Source: Chitinophagaceae bacterium
GTDB lineage: Bacteria > Bacteroidota > Bacteroidia > Chitinophagales > Chitinophagaceae
Direction: 5' to 3'
Length of the DNA stretch: 64,000 nucleotides
Assembly (NCBI GenBank): GCA_016715365.1
Contig: JADKAM010000001.1
Location: forward strand, 372,001 to 436,000
The stretch's first letter is position 1. Every line of letters begins with the position of its first letter. The notes under the pieces are model-generated. The model was not told the DNA's origin and searched no databases. It saw nothing but the letters and a program-made list of their open reading frames with translations. A program made the translations under genes and the position numbers. Shown here piece by piece: positions 33,654 through 41,291 of this stretch.

Positions 33654-34742
33654 ATGCAGTTCGATCAGATCATCAACGCCAAAATAAAAAACGATTCAGA
33701 CCGTCCACTGATGAAAAAGGACCTGTTTCCTGTAAGCGAAAGGCTGCAGAAATACCTGCTTCAATATGGCCGCGATATTAAACTGCCTGTAGAATACAAA
33801 GACCTTTTAAACTACCGCCACACCACCGCTTTACGTAATAAAAAAGGAAAACTTACCCATTGGGAAACGGCCATTTACGACTTAAAAGAAATGGAGTTTT
33901 TAAAAGAAGGCCTGATAAAAACCTACGCAGCTCTAAAAACAGAAGGCAACCTCAGTTTTGTAAAACACCTGGATGTGGAGCGAATAGATTTTTGCGAATT
34001 TGGCAACAGCATGCCATTCCGTATCCGCATCATTAACCGCATTAACGATAATTACGATCACTATTATTTAAAAGCCGAAGATGCATCCCGTATTTATGGA
34101 CTGGAACTGGAAGACCTCTTAAGCCCTAACCGTATTAAATTCTTATTTCATAAAGGAACATTGGTGGAAGAACATATTGCAGGCATACCGGGAGATGTTT
34201 TTTTAGAAGACTATTTGCAACTGCCCGAAACAAATAAAATACGCATTGCAAAAGAGTTTGTGAAATTTAATGAACGCTGTTTTGCCAGGCTGCTGGGCGA
34301 TATGCGTAGTTATAATTTTGTGGTGGATATTACTCCAGATATTGAAGATTATCAATACCGCCTGCGTGCCATTGACTTTGACCAGCAGAGTTATGAGGGC
34401 CGCAAAAACCTGTACCTGCCACAGTTTTACCGGGAGAATTATGAATATGTGGAACTGGTTTTAAAAACCCTGAGCCCCGAAGTAATTGAACAATACCAGG
34501 CAGAAGAACAAACAGCCATGGCCTACCGGGTTGTTACCAGCCGCAAACAATTGATGGAGTTGCTGAGCATTATGATCAAAGACGAAATATCTGAATACCA
34601 CAAAATAAAAATGCTGAAGGATGAACTGAACCTGCATTTTAACACCAACTATTTTTCTAAATGCAGCACCATGGGTACCATAGTAAAAAGGCAATTGAAA
34701 CTGGTTTTACAAAAGCACCTGCAGCATATTATTTCAGGATGA
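33654..34742 (+). CDS. Uncharacterised protein with kinase-fold-like motifs
   Basis: 362 residues, no signal peptide. I recognise no named family, but the order of motifs resembles protein or aminoglycoside kinases. There is a possible ATP lysine at K140 (HYYLKAEDASRIYG), and a Glu-rich helix follows (ELEDLLSPN). LVEEHIAGIPGDVFLEDYL resembles the hinge segment of small-molecule kinases. G215-D216-MRSY-N221 resembles the catalytic loop (GD....N), and D241-F-D243 in RAIDFDQ resembles the metal-binding motif. This is an inference from pattern only. The C-terminal 90 residues are helical. The gene stands alone before ligA. Confidence 0.5.
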   Translation: MQFDQIINAKIKNDSDRPLMKKDLFPVSERLQKYLLQYGRDIKLPVEYKDLLNYRHTTALRNKKGKLTHWETAIYDLKEMEFLKEGLIKTYAALKTEGNLSFVKHLDVERIDFCEFGNSMPFRIRIINRINDNYDHYYLKAEDASRIYGLELEDLLSPNRIKFLFHKGTLVEEHIAGIPGDVFLEDYLQLPETNKIRIAKEFVKFNERCFARLLGDMRSYNFVVDITPDIEDYQYRLRAIDFDQQSYEGRKNLYLPQFYRENYEYVELVLKTLSPEVIEQYQAEEQTAMAYRVVTSRKQLMELLSIMIKDEISEYHKIKMLKDELNLHFNTNYFSKCSTMGTIVKRQLKLVLQKHLQHIISG

Positions 34743-34753
34743 TTATTTTATTT

Positions 34754-34820
34754 CCCACTAAGACACAAAGGCCCTGTTAATCTATAGAAAAAACCTTTGT
34801 GTGCTTAGCGACTTTGTGGG
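34754..34820. repeat. Dispersed palindrome, second copy without gene
   Basis: CCCACTAAGACACAAAGG (34754-34771) and the inverted segment from CCTTTGTGTGCTTAG to TTTGTGGG (34794-34820) flank a short centre. It uses the same words as the GxxExxY arms and the palindrome at 31751-31789. It fills the gap before ligA. Confidence 0.75.
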
Positions 34821-34865
34821 ATATTTTTTAAGGCGATAATTTTTTATCTTTAGTGAGACTTATTT

Positions 34866-36986
34866 ATGTACAATAACGAACAAACAATTGCATTACAAAA
34901 GAAAACCACCGAATGGCTGGCAAGTGTAAATGCTACAAACATTTCCGGGATCGTAAAAAAAAATACAGAAGACCTTCGCAATTGCCTGCGCTTTCACGAA
35001 TACCGGTATTATGTACAAAACGATCCGCTTATCAGTGATTTTGAATACGATACCCTGTATAAATTACTGGAACATTTTGAAAAGGGAAATCCCGATAAAG
35101 TAACACCCGATTCTCCAACACAGCGTGTTGGTAAAGGTTTGATCAAAGACTTTCCGAAAACACAGCACCTGGTTCCTATGCTTTCTCTGGAGAACTCGTA
35201 CAATGCAGATGACCTGCATGACTTTGACCGCAAGGCCAGGGAACTATCAGGACTGGATGAAATTGAATATTGTGTAGAACCAAAATTTGATGGCGCCAGC
35301 ATCTCTTTAGTTTATGAAAATGACCTGCTAAGCCGGGGTGTTACCCGTGGCGATGGCGAAGTGGGCGATGAAATCACCTTGAATGTAAAGCAGATCAAAT
35401 CAGTGCCACTTTCTGCAAAATTCAGTGAGTATGGTATTGAACAAATTGAGATACGTGGCGAAGTGCTGATGAATAAAAATAATTTTAAAGCTTACAATGA
35501 TGCATTGATTGAAGAAGGCATTCCTCCACTGGCAAATCCTCGCAATGCTGCAGCCGGATCATTAAGAATTAAAGACACGGCAGAAGTAAGTAAAAGAAAT
35601 TTAGAAGCATTCTTATACCATGTAAGTTACGACCATGCAACGGACGCCCAACCCAAAATAGAAAACCTCAAACCTCAAACACATTCCGGTATGCTGGAAA
35701 TGCTCTGGAACCTCGGTTTCCGCAGTCCCAAAAACGAAATGAAAGTTTTTAAAGGTATTGATGCAGTTATAAAGCATGTACAGGATTTTGAAAAAGTGCG
35801 TGATAACCTGGGTTATGAAATAGATGGCATGGTGATAAAGGTGAACGATTTAAAACTGCAGGACCGCCTTGGCATGACCTCTCATCATCCACGCTGGGCC
35901 ATTGCGTTTAAATTTAAAGCCAGGCAGGGAACCAGTAAATTGCTGGCGGTAGAGTTCCAGGTAGGCCGTACAGGCGCCGTTACACCGGTTGCCAAAATTG
36001 AACCGGTGCAGGTTGGCGGTGTTACAGTAGGCAGCATCTCCATCCACAACGAAGAATACATCAAAGAAAAAGATCTGATGCTGGGAGATACGATTTTGAT
36101 TGAAAGAAGCGGTGATGTAATTCCGCAGATAGTAAAATCTTTTTCTGAACTGAGAAAAGGCGATGAAAAGAAAATAGAATTTCCTACCCATTGCCCTGTT
36201 TGTAAAAGTGAACTTTACAAGCCCGAAGAAGATGCGGTGTGGCGCTGTGTCAGCCTTACCTGCCCTGCACAGATTGTGGAAGGCATTATACATTTTGTAA
36301 GTAAAGATGCCATGGATATCAGAAGTTTTGGCGAAGCCAATGTGCGCAAGTTTTACGAAATGGGATTACTGAAATCTATACCGGATGTTTACAATTTGCC
36401 TTATGGTGAAATTGGTAAACTGGATGGCTTTGGCGAAAAGTCAATAACCAAATTGCAGCAGGCCATTGAAGATTCTAAAAATCAATCGCTCAACAGAATT
36501 ATCTATGCACTCGGTATTCGTTACGTTGGCGAAACCACCGCTAAAACACTTGCCAATGCTGTAGATCATCTTACCGATTTTAAGAACTATACTGAAGAGC
36601 AATTAATGCAACTGGAAGATGTAGGAGTAAAAGTTGCCAAAACAGTGTATACCTTTTTTCACAATGCCGATAATCTGCTGTTATTGCAAAAGCTTGAAGA
36701 ACTGGGTGTTCAATTAAAAAATGAAAAGAAGGGAACAGTAACAGATGGCAACCTCTCGGGCCTTACATTTTTGTTTACCGGCACCTTGTCTCAATTGAAA
36801 AGAAGCGACGCCGAGGCACTGGTAGAAAACAACGGTGGAAAAATACTGGGTGCAGTAAGCAGCAAATTAAATTACCTGGTTACAGGTGAAAATGCAGGCA
36901 GTAAACTGGAGAAAGCCAAAAACATCCCGGCCATACATGTTATAAGTGAAGAAGAATTTATAAAAATGCTACCTATTAGTAAATAA
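34866..36986 (+). CDS. ligA: NAD-dependent DNA ligase
   Basis: 706 residues. The N-terminal NAD-binding region has HEYRYYVQNDPLISDFEYD. The adenylation motif is CVEPKFDGASISL with K140 as the AMP acceptor. Next come the OB fold (GRTGAVTPVAKIEPV), a four-Cys zinc finger (CPVCKSELY ... CVSLTCPAQ), helix-hairpin-helix repeats and a C-terminal BRCT domain (LSGLTFLFTGTLSQ). It seals nicks during replication and repair. The KxDG lysine is followed by FDG, which is normal. Downstream is an HNH protein in the same direction. Confidence 0.97.
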   Translation: MYNNEQTIALQKKTTEWLASVNATNISGIVKKNTEDLRNCLRFHEYRYYVQNDPLISDFEYDTLYKLLEHFEKGNPDKVTPDSPTQRVGKGLIKDFPKTQHLVPMLSLENSYNADDLHDFDRKARELSGLDEIEYCVEPKFDGASISLVYENDLLSRGVTRGDGEVGDEITLNVKQIKSVPLSAKFSEYGIEQIEIRGEVLMNKNNFKAYNDALIEEGIPPLANPRNAAAGSLRIKDTAEVSKRNLEAFLYHVSYDHATDAQPKIENLKPQTHSGMLEMLWNLGFRSPKNEMKVFKGIDAVIKHVQDFEKVRDNLGYEIDGMVIKVNDLKLQDRLGMTSHHPRWAIAFKFKARQGTSKLLAVEFQVGRTGAVTPVAKIEPVQVGGVTVGSISIHNEEYIKEKDLMLGDTILIERSGDVIPQIVKSFSELRKGDEKKIEFPTHCPVCKSELYKPEEDAVWRCVSLTCPAQIVEGIIHFVSKDAMDIRSFGEANVRKFYEMGLLKSIPDVYNLPYGEIGKLDGFGEKSITKLQQAIEDSKNQSLNRIIYALGIRYVGETTAKTLANAVDHLTDFKNYTEEQLMQLEDVGVKVAKTVYTFFHNADNLLLLQKLEELGVQLKNEKKGTVTDGNLSGLTFLFTGTLSQLKRSDAEALVENNGGKILGAVSSKLNYLVTGENAGSKLEKAKNIPAIHVISEEEFIKMLPISK

Positions 36987-37070
36987 TTATATTATATTTG
37001 ACAGCTGCCCCATATAAATAACCCAGGAAAATCCTTCTTCCAGTTTTTAAACTGATTAAAATATGCTGTT

Positions 37071-37634
37071 ATGATTAAAAAAAATCCCGGCGAAGTTTGG
37101 AAGCAAATTATATTTACCGGACACAAACAACTACGAAAAAAATACGCAGTATCATCACATGGCAGGGCCGCCAGTTATAATGATGATGTAGTAAAAGATG
37201 GCAAATTACTCAATGGCTCACTTACATCGGGTTACAAAACTTTAAACCTGCATGTTGCAGACAGCAATGGCACGATTTATATTCACCGGGAAGTTGCAAA
37301 ACATTTTTGCAAAAAACCTTCACCAAAATATAAATATGTGATTCATGTAAATCATAAAAAGAAAGACAATATTTCAAAAAACCTGAAATGGGCAACTTTG
37401 GAAATTGTAAGCGCTCACCAGCAAAACAGCCCCGAAAAAATTGCATACAAAAAACGCCAGGCAAACCGCACCGTAGGACTGAAACTGAATGCCACACAGG
37501 TTAAAACCATAAAAGACATCATCAATAATCCAAAAAGAAAATTAACCTACAAACAATTGGCTGCAAAATATAAAGTAAGCGAAATGACTTTATACCGCAT
37601 TAAAAGCGGTGAAAACTGGGGACGTATCAAGTAA
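37071..37634 (+). CDS. NUMOD4-HNH type protein with C-terminal helix-turn-helix
   Basis: 187 residues. GEVWKQIIF and YAVSSHGRAASYN match the NUMOD4 motif of homing-endonuclease-like proteins. The HNH-like core is IHREVAKHFCKK and VIHVNHKKKDNISKNLKWAT (residues 90-109), where VNH and N104 fit the family. The C-terminal part (YKQLAAKYKVSEMTLYRIKSG) is a helix-turn-helix. Free-standing genes of this type are usually mobile nucleases, often found in phages. No intron or intein is seen around it. The protein may have been adopted by the host or be a mobile gene. Confidence 0.75.
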   Translation: MIKKNPGEVWKQIIFTGHKQLRKKYAVSSHGRAASYNDDVVKDGKLLNGSLTSGYKTLNLHVADSNGTIYIHREVAKHFCKKPSPKYKYVIHVNHKKKDNISKNLKWATLEIVSAHQQNSPEKIAYKKRQANRTVGLKLNATQVKTIKDIINNPKRKLTYKQLAAKYKVSEMTLYRIKSGENWGRIK

Positions 37635-37655
37635 TTGAGAAATTGAACCTTCGGC

Positions 37656-37689
37656 AAAGGAATCTGTTAAAACGCAGATTCCTTTTTTT
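37656..37689 (+). terminator. Rho-independent terminator after the HNH gene
   Basis: The 11-bp stem AAAGGAATCTG / CAGATTCCTTT with an 8-nt loop, followed by a T run, beginning 22 bases after the stop codon. Confidence 0.85.
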
Positions 37690-37726
37690 ATTTTACTAAA
37701 TTCGCCCTGCTCAACCCCAAATCGTT

Positions 37727-38389
37727 ATGCTTCAGTCAACAACATTAAAGTTTCTTAAAGATTTAAAAAAGAACAACAACAAACCCTGGTTTGATGAACA
37801 CCGTACACAGTATGAAACAGCCAGGGCAGATTTTTTCAGCATGATTGAAAAGCTGATACCGGCCATCGCAAAATTTGATGAGCCTATCGGCCACTTAACC
37901 GTTAAAGAAACAGTGTTTAGAATAAACCGCGATGTAAGGTTCAGTAAAGACAAAAGCCCCTATAAAAACAATATGGCCTGCTATTTTAACCAGGCTGGCA
38001 AAAACGGACTTGGTGCCGGTTATTACCTGCACATAGAACCGGGCAAAAGCTTTGCGGCCGGTGGTATCTGGGTGCCTGAGCCGGCAGTACTGGCTGGTAT
38101 ACGGCAGGAAATAGACTACAACTTTGCAGACTGGAAAAAGATACTCGAAAACAAAAGTTTCAAAAAAGTCTTTACAGATGGAATTACCAGCAATGATACA
38201 CTGGTGCGGCCGCCAAAAGGTTACGACGAAAACAATCCGGCAATTGAATTTCTTAAGATGAAAAGTTTTATTGTACGCAAAAGTTTTGCCGATGCTGATC
38301 TGCCGGATAAAAATTTTGCAACAGAAGTAGCCAAAACATTTAACACCATGAAACCACTAATAGATTTTTTAAATACAGCACTCCATTAA
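37727..38389 (+). CDS. DUF2461 family protein
   Basis: 220 residues of the DUF2461 / TIGR02453 family. LKFLKDLKKNNNKPWFDEHRTQYE and the RINRDVRFSKDKSPYKNNMACYF block are diagnostic, followed by YYLHIEPGKSFAAGGIW. The family is widespread and soluble; no biochemical function is established. The gene stands alone between two terminators. Confidence 0.92.
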   Translation: MLQSTTLKFLKDLKKNNNKPWFDEHRTQYETARADFFSMIEKLIPAIAKFDEPIGHLTVKETVFRINRDVRFSKDKSPYKNNMACYFNQAGKNGLGAGYYLHIEPGKSFAAGGIWVPEPAVLAGIRQEIDYNFADWKKILENKSFKKVFTDGITSNDTLVRPPKGYDENNPAIEFLKMKSFIVRKSFADADLPDKNFATEVAKTFNTMKPLIDFLNTALH

Positions 38390-38397
38390 AAAAAGAC

Positions 38398-38422
38398 GGC
38401 CAGAGATAAAAATCTCCGGCCT
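38398..38422 (+). terminator. Possible terminator after DUF2461
   Basis: The 10-bp stem GGCCAGAGAT / ATCTCCGGCC, with one mismatch and an AAAA loop, begins 9 bases after the stop. The T run after it is weak. Confidence 0.5.
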
Positions 38423-38756
38423 TGCTTACCTCTGAAACCACAAGAAAAAATTTATAGCTAACGCCTGCAACTATTAAAATAAAGATGTAATGTTGAAGAT
38501 ATCCCTTAACGATATTCCAAACGGATTTTTTATAATATTGGAGAATACAGATAACTAAGCAGGGTGTAAAATTACTGTATTTTTAATATTTACATAATTT
38601 ATTTTACAGTTTTCGCCATTTCTTAGGCTTTTTTTAAATTTAATATGCCCTTTGCTCCTTGCCTCACTGCATTCTCATCAAATGTTGTTTTATATGCTAA
38701 CCGGACTGCAAATGCTCACTTCTAAAAAAATCTTACCTGTAAAACAAAGCTACAAA

Positions 38757-38777
38757 AACTAATAAGCATTAGTTTTG
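38757..38777 (+). promoter_or_regulatory. PaaR-type operator overlapping the tetR -7 box
   Basis: AACTAATAAGCATTAGTT (38757-38774) has perfect 7-bp arms around 4 bases. It overlaps TAGTTTTG (38770-38777), a TAnnTTTG -7 box placed 13 bases before the tetR ATG. An almost identical site lies before paaA. The position fits autorepression by the TetR protein. Confidence 0.75.
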
Positions 38778-38790
38778 TAAAAAAATACCA

Positions 38791-39381
38791 ATGGCCAAAA
38801 TAAAGCCGGGTAAAAACGCCAGCAAAAGAGATGTGATCACACAAAAAGCGGCTGCTTTATTTAAAACCAAGGGGTTTTCATCTGCTTCTATGAGAGAGCT
38901 TGCCGAAGCTGTTGGTGTGGAAGCCCCCAGCCTGTATAACCATATTGGCAGCAAAAGCGAATTACTGCAGGGCATTTGTTTTAAAGTTGCCAATGCGTTC
39001 ACTTCATACCTGGATAGTGCAGAAAATACCCCTGCCAACCATGCAACCCGGCTTGAACAGATCATTCGTTTTCATATAAGCATGATGCTGGACCATTTTG
39101 ATGAAGTATATGTTGCCAATCATGAATGGAAGCATTTAAAAGAGCCTTACCTGAGCAATTTCCTCATTCAGCGAAGGGGTTATGAAAAACGCCTCATCAG
39201 TTTATTGGAAAATGGCATTGCAGCAAAAGAGTTTAAACAAACCAACCCATATGTTGCTGTACTTACTATTTTGTCGGCAGTAAGAGGACTGGAATTTTGG
39301 CAGCAACACAAAAAAAATATCAGTAGCCAGGTGCTGGAAGACGATATGGTAAATCATTTATTAAAAGGAATCACTAAATAA
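38791..39381 (+). CDS. TetR-family regulator, probable phenylacetate repressor
   Basis: 196 residues. The N-terminal helix-turn-helix is VITQKAAALFKTKGFSSASMRELAEAVGVEAPSLYNHIGSKSELL. The ligand domain is the type seen in regulators of CoA-thioester pathways (ICFKVANAFTSYL, HHFDEVYV-like segment). It lies 6 bases upstream of paaE in the same direction. The shared palindrome before this gene and before paaA suggests it represses both, with phenylacetyl-CoA as probable inducer, as in known PaaR regulators. This function is inferred from context. Confidence 0.85.
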   Translation: MAKIKPGKNASKRDVITQKAAALFKTKGFSSASMRELAEAVGVEAPSLYNHIGSKSELLQGICFKVANAFTSYLDSAENTPANHATRLEQIIRFHISMMLDHFDEVYVANHEWKHLKEPYLSNFLIQRRGYEKRLISLLENGIAAKEFKQTNPYVAVLTILSAVRGLEFWQQHKKNISSQVLEDDMVNHLLKGITK

Positions 39382-39387
39382 TTTTCT

Positions 39388-40467
39388 ATGGCCGTTCATT
39401 TTCATAAACTAAAAGTAAAAGAAGTAAGAACAGAAACACCCGATTGTGTTTCTATTGCGTTTGTAGTGCCCAAAGATTTACAATCTGAATTTTTATTTGA
39501 GCAGGGCCAGAATATTACCATCAAAAAGGAAATTGATGGCGAAGAGATACGAAGGTCTTATTCAATTTGCTCGGCTCCATTTGAAAATGAATTAAGGGTG
39601 GCAGTAAAAAAGGTTGATGGTGGAAAGTTTTCGGGCTTTGCCAATTCCATTTTAAAAGCCGGCGACGAACTGGATGTGCTCCCTCCTACCGGAAAATTCA
39701 ACACAAAACTTATAATTCAAAACGCAAAACAATACCTGGCTTTTGCTGCCGGAAGCGGGATTACGCCGGTAATTTCAATTATAAAAACAACGCTGCAAAC
39801 TGAGCCTGCAAGCCGGTTTACGCTTGTTTTTGGCAACCGCGGCCGCCACGCTATTATTTTTTTTGAAGAACTGGAAGCATTAAAAAATAAATACCTTAAC
39901 CGATTTAATTTTATCAATATACTCAGTCGTGAAAAAACGGATGCTCCCATCAATTTTGGAAGAATTGATACAACTAAATTAACCGAGCTTAATAAACTGA
40001 TTGATTTTAAAAAAACCGATGAGTTTTTTATTTGCGGACCCGAAGAGATGATCTTTTGTGTAAAGGAGTTTTTAGAAGCAAGTGGCATAGAACAAAAGAA
40101 AATTCATTTTGAATTATTTACAACTCCCGGTCAGAAACAGTTGTCTGTTGCCAGTCATCTGTCTTCATCTCAGGATAAAGGTCCTGCAAGTAAAATCACG
40201 GTAAAACTCGATGGCCGGAGTTTTGATTTTGATCTGGGTTTTAGCAGTGAGAATATTCTGGATGCTGCCTTAAAACAAGGTGCCGATCTTCCCTTTGCCT
40301 GTAAAGGTGGTGTGTGCTGTACCTGCAAGGCAAAACTGCTTGAAGGTGAAGTGGAGATGGATGTAAACTGGGGCCTGGAACAGGAAGAAGTTGAACAAGG
40401 TTACATTCTTACCTGCCAAAGCCACCCAACGACTGAAAAAGTTGTGGTAGATTTTGATATCAAGTAA
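39388..40467 (+). CDS. paaE: Phenylacetyl-CoA epoxidase reductase subunit
   Basis: 359 residues. An FAD-binding domain (IRRSYSICSAPFE) and an NAD-binding domain (FAAGSGITPVISIIKTTL, FGNRGRHAIIFFEEL, FICGPEEMI) are followed by a plant-type 2Fe-2S ferredoxin domain. Its cluster ligands lie in FACKGGVCCTCKAKL and the later TCQSHP. PaaE passes electrons from NADPH to the diiron oxygenase PaaA. The gene is next to its regulator but 6.9 kb from paaABCD. Its stop overlaps the end of a convergent small gene by 8 bases. Confidence 0.95.
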   Translation: MAVHFHKLKVKEVRTETPDCVSIAFVVPKDLQSEFLFEQGQNITIKKEIDGEEIRRSYSICSAPFENELRVAVKKVDGGKFSGFANSILKAGDELDVLPPTGKFNTKLIIQNAKQYLAFAAGSGITPVISIIKTTLQTEPASRFTLVFGNRGRHAIIFFEELEALKNKYLNRFNFINILSREKTDAPINFGRIDTTKLTELNKLIDFKKTDEFFICGPEEMIFCVKEFLEASGIEQKKIHFELFTTPGQKQLSVASHLSSSQDKGPASKITVKLDGRSFDFDLGFSSENILDAALKQGADLPFACKGGVCCTCKAKLLEGEVEMDVNWGLEQEEVEQGYILTCQSHPTTEKVVVDFDIK

Positions 40468-40708
40468 TGTACTTTTTGCTTCGGAATCTCTTTACACCTG
40501 CATAAACCGCTATTAAACCCGGTATGGCGAAAATAATTGCTGTCCCGGTTTTACCAAAGGTCTTCAGCAGCCTGTTTAAATCCTGTACGCTTGATGAATC
40601 TGAGTTTGAATAAATGGTATGCGCTGCAAAATAAACATAGCATGCTGCGGTAATACAAACCAGGCCACAAAGAATTATAATAACAGCTACAGCTTTTTTA
40701 TTTCGCAT
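40460..40708 (-). CDS. Small membrane protein
   Basis: 82 residues with two hydrophobic helices at about 7-29 (AVAVIIILCGLVCITAACYVYFA) and 56-72 (GTAIIFAIPGLIAVYAGV), and a basic C-terminus (KRFRSKKYIT). No family is recognised. It begins directly after the stop codon of the OmpH-like gene, so they may be co-transcribed. Confidence 0.6.
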   Translation of the reverse strand: MRNKKAVAVIIILCGLVCITAACYVYFAAHTIYSNSDSSSVQDLNRLLKTFGKTGTAIIFAIPGLIAVYAGVKRFRSKKYIT

Positions 40709-41212
40709 CTACTTAATACCAAGCTTCTTTTTTACCAGTGCAGTTATATCATCCGTTTCTGGAAATACGATTGCCTGATCTTTGTATAAAACATGGTTGT
40801 ATCCATTTTCTTTTGCAACAGTTTTAATTGTTGCAAGCAGTTTATCCTGTATGGGTTTTATTTGCCTGGCCTTTTCATTTTCAAAAGCGTCATTAAATTC
40901 CTGCTTTTTCTTCGACATGCCACTTAGCCTGGTTTGCAAATCGCTGCGTTTGGCTTCTTTTACAACAGCAGACATCGTTACCGAATCCTGGATAAATTTT
41001 TCAATCGCTGCATTTAATTCCGCTTCCTGCTCAGCGTAAGTATCTGCCAGGTCTTTTTGATAAGCCGCCAAAGCAGAGTCTGCCTTTCTTGTTTCCGGCA
41101 TTAATGCAAAAACTTCATCAACACTTATGTAGCCAATTTTTGTTTGAGCAAATACATTAGTAAAGCATTGTGTAAATACAATTGCTGTAACCAGCAGTAA
41201 TAATTTTTTCAT
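40709..41212 (-). CDS. OmpH/Skp-family periplasmic chaperone
   Basis: 167 residues from MKKLLLLVTAIVFTQCFTNVFAQ (signal peptide); an ATG two codons earlier is possible. The mature start TKIGYISVDEVFALMPETRKADSALAAYQKDL is the OmpH/Skp pattern (PF03938), followed by a long coiled-coil arm and the closing strand IKTVAKENGYNHVLYKDQAIVF. Skp trimers hold unfolded outer membrane proteins in the periplasm. It follows the kinase cluster in the same direction but 80 bases away. Confidence 0.88.
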   Translation of the reverse strand: MKKLLLLVTAIVFTQCFTNVFAQTKIGYISVDEVFALMPETRKADSALAAYQKDLADTYAEQEAELNAAIEKFIQDSVTMSAVVKEAKRSDLQTRLSGMSKKKQEFNDAFENEKARQIKPIQDKLLATIKTVAKENGYNHVLYKDQAIVFPETDDITALVKKKLGIK

Positions 41213-41291
41213 GTCCATTTTTTAAAAGTGATCTATCCCCTTTTTCAGGACAGCAATAATAGATAAATCAAATGAATTAATGATGCCGTTT

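Larger units (their letters stand above)
38390..38790. other. Intergenic region with terminator and tetR promoter
   Basis: The 400 bases hold a terminator hairpin for DUF2461 (38398-38422) and the operator-promoter of the tetR-paaE genes (38757-38777). The rest is AT-rich and holds nothing recognisable. Confidence 0.6.
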
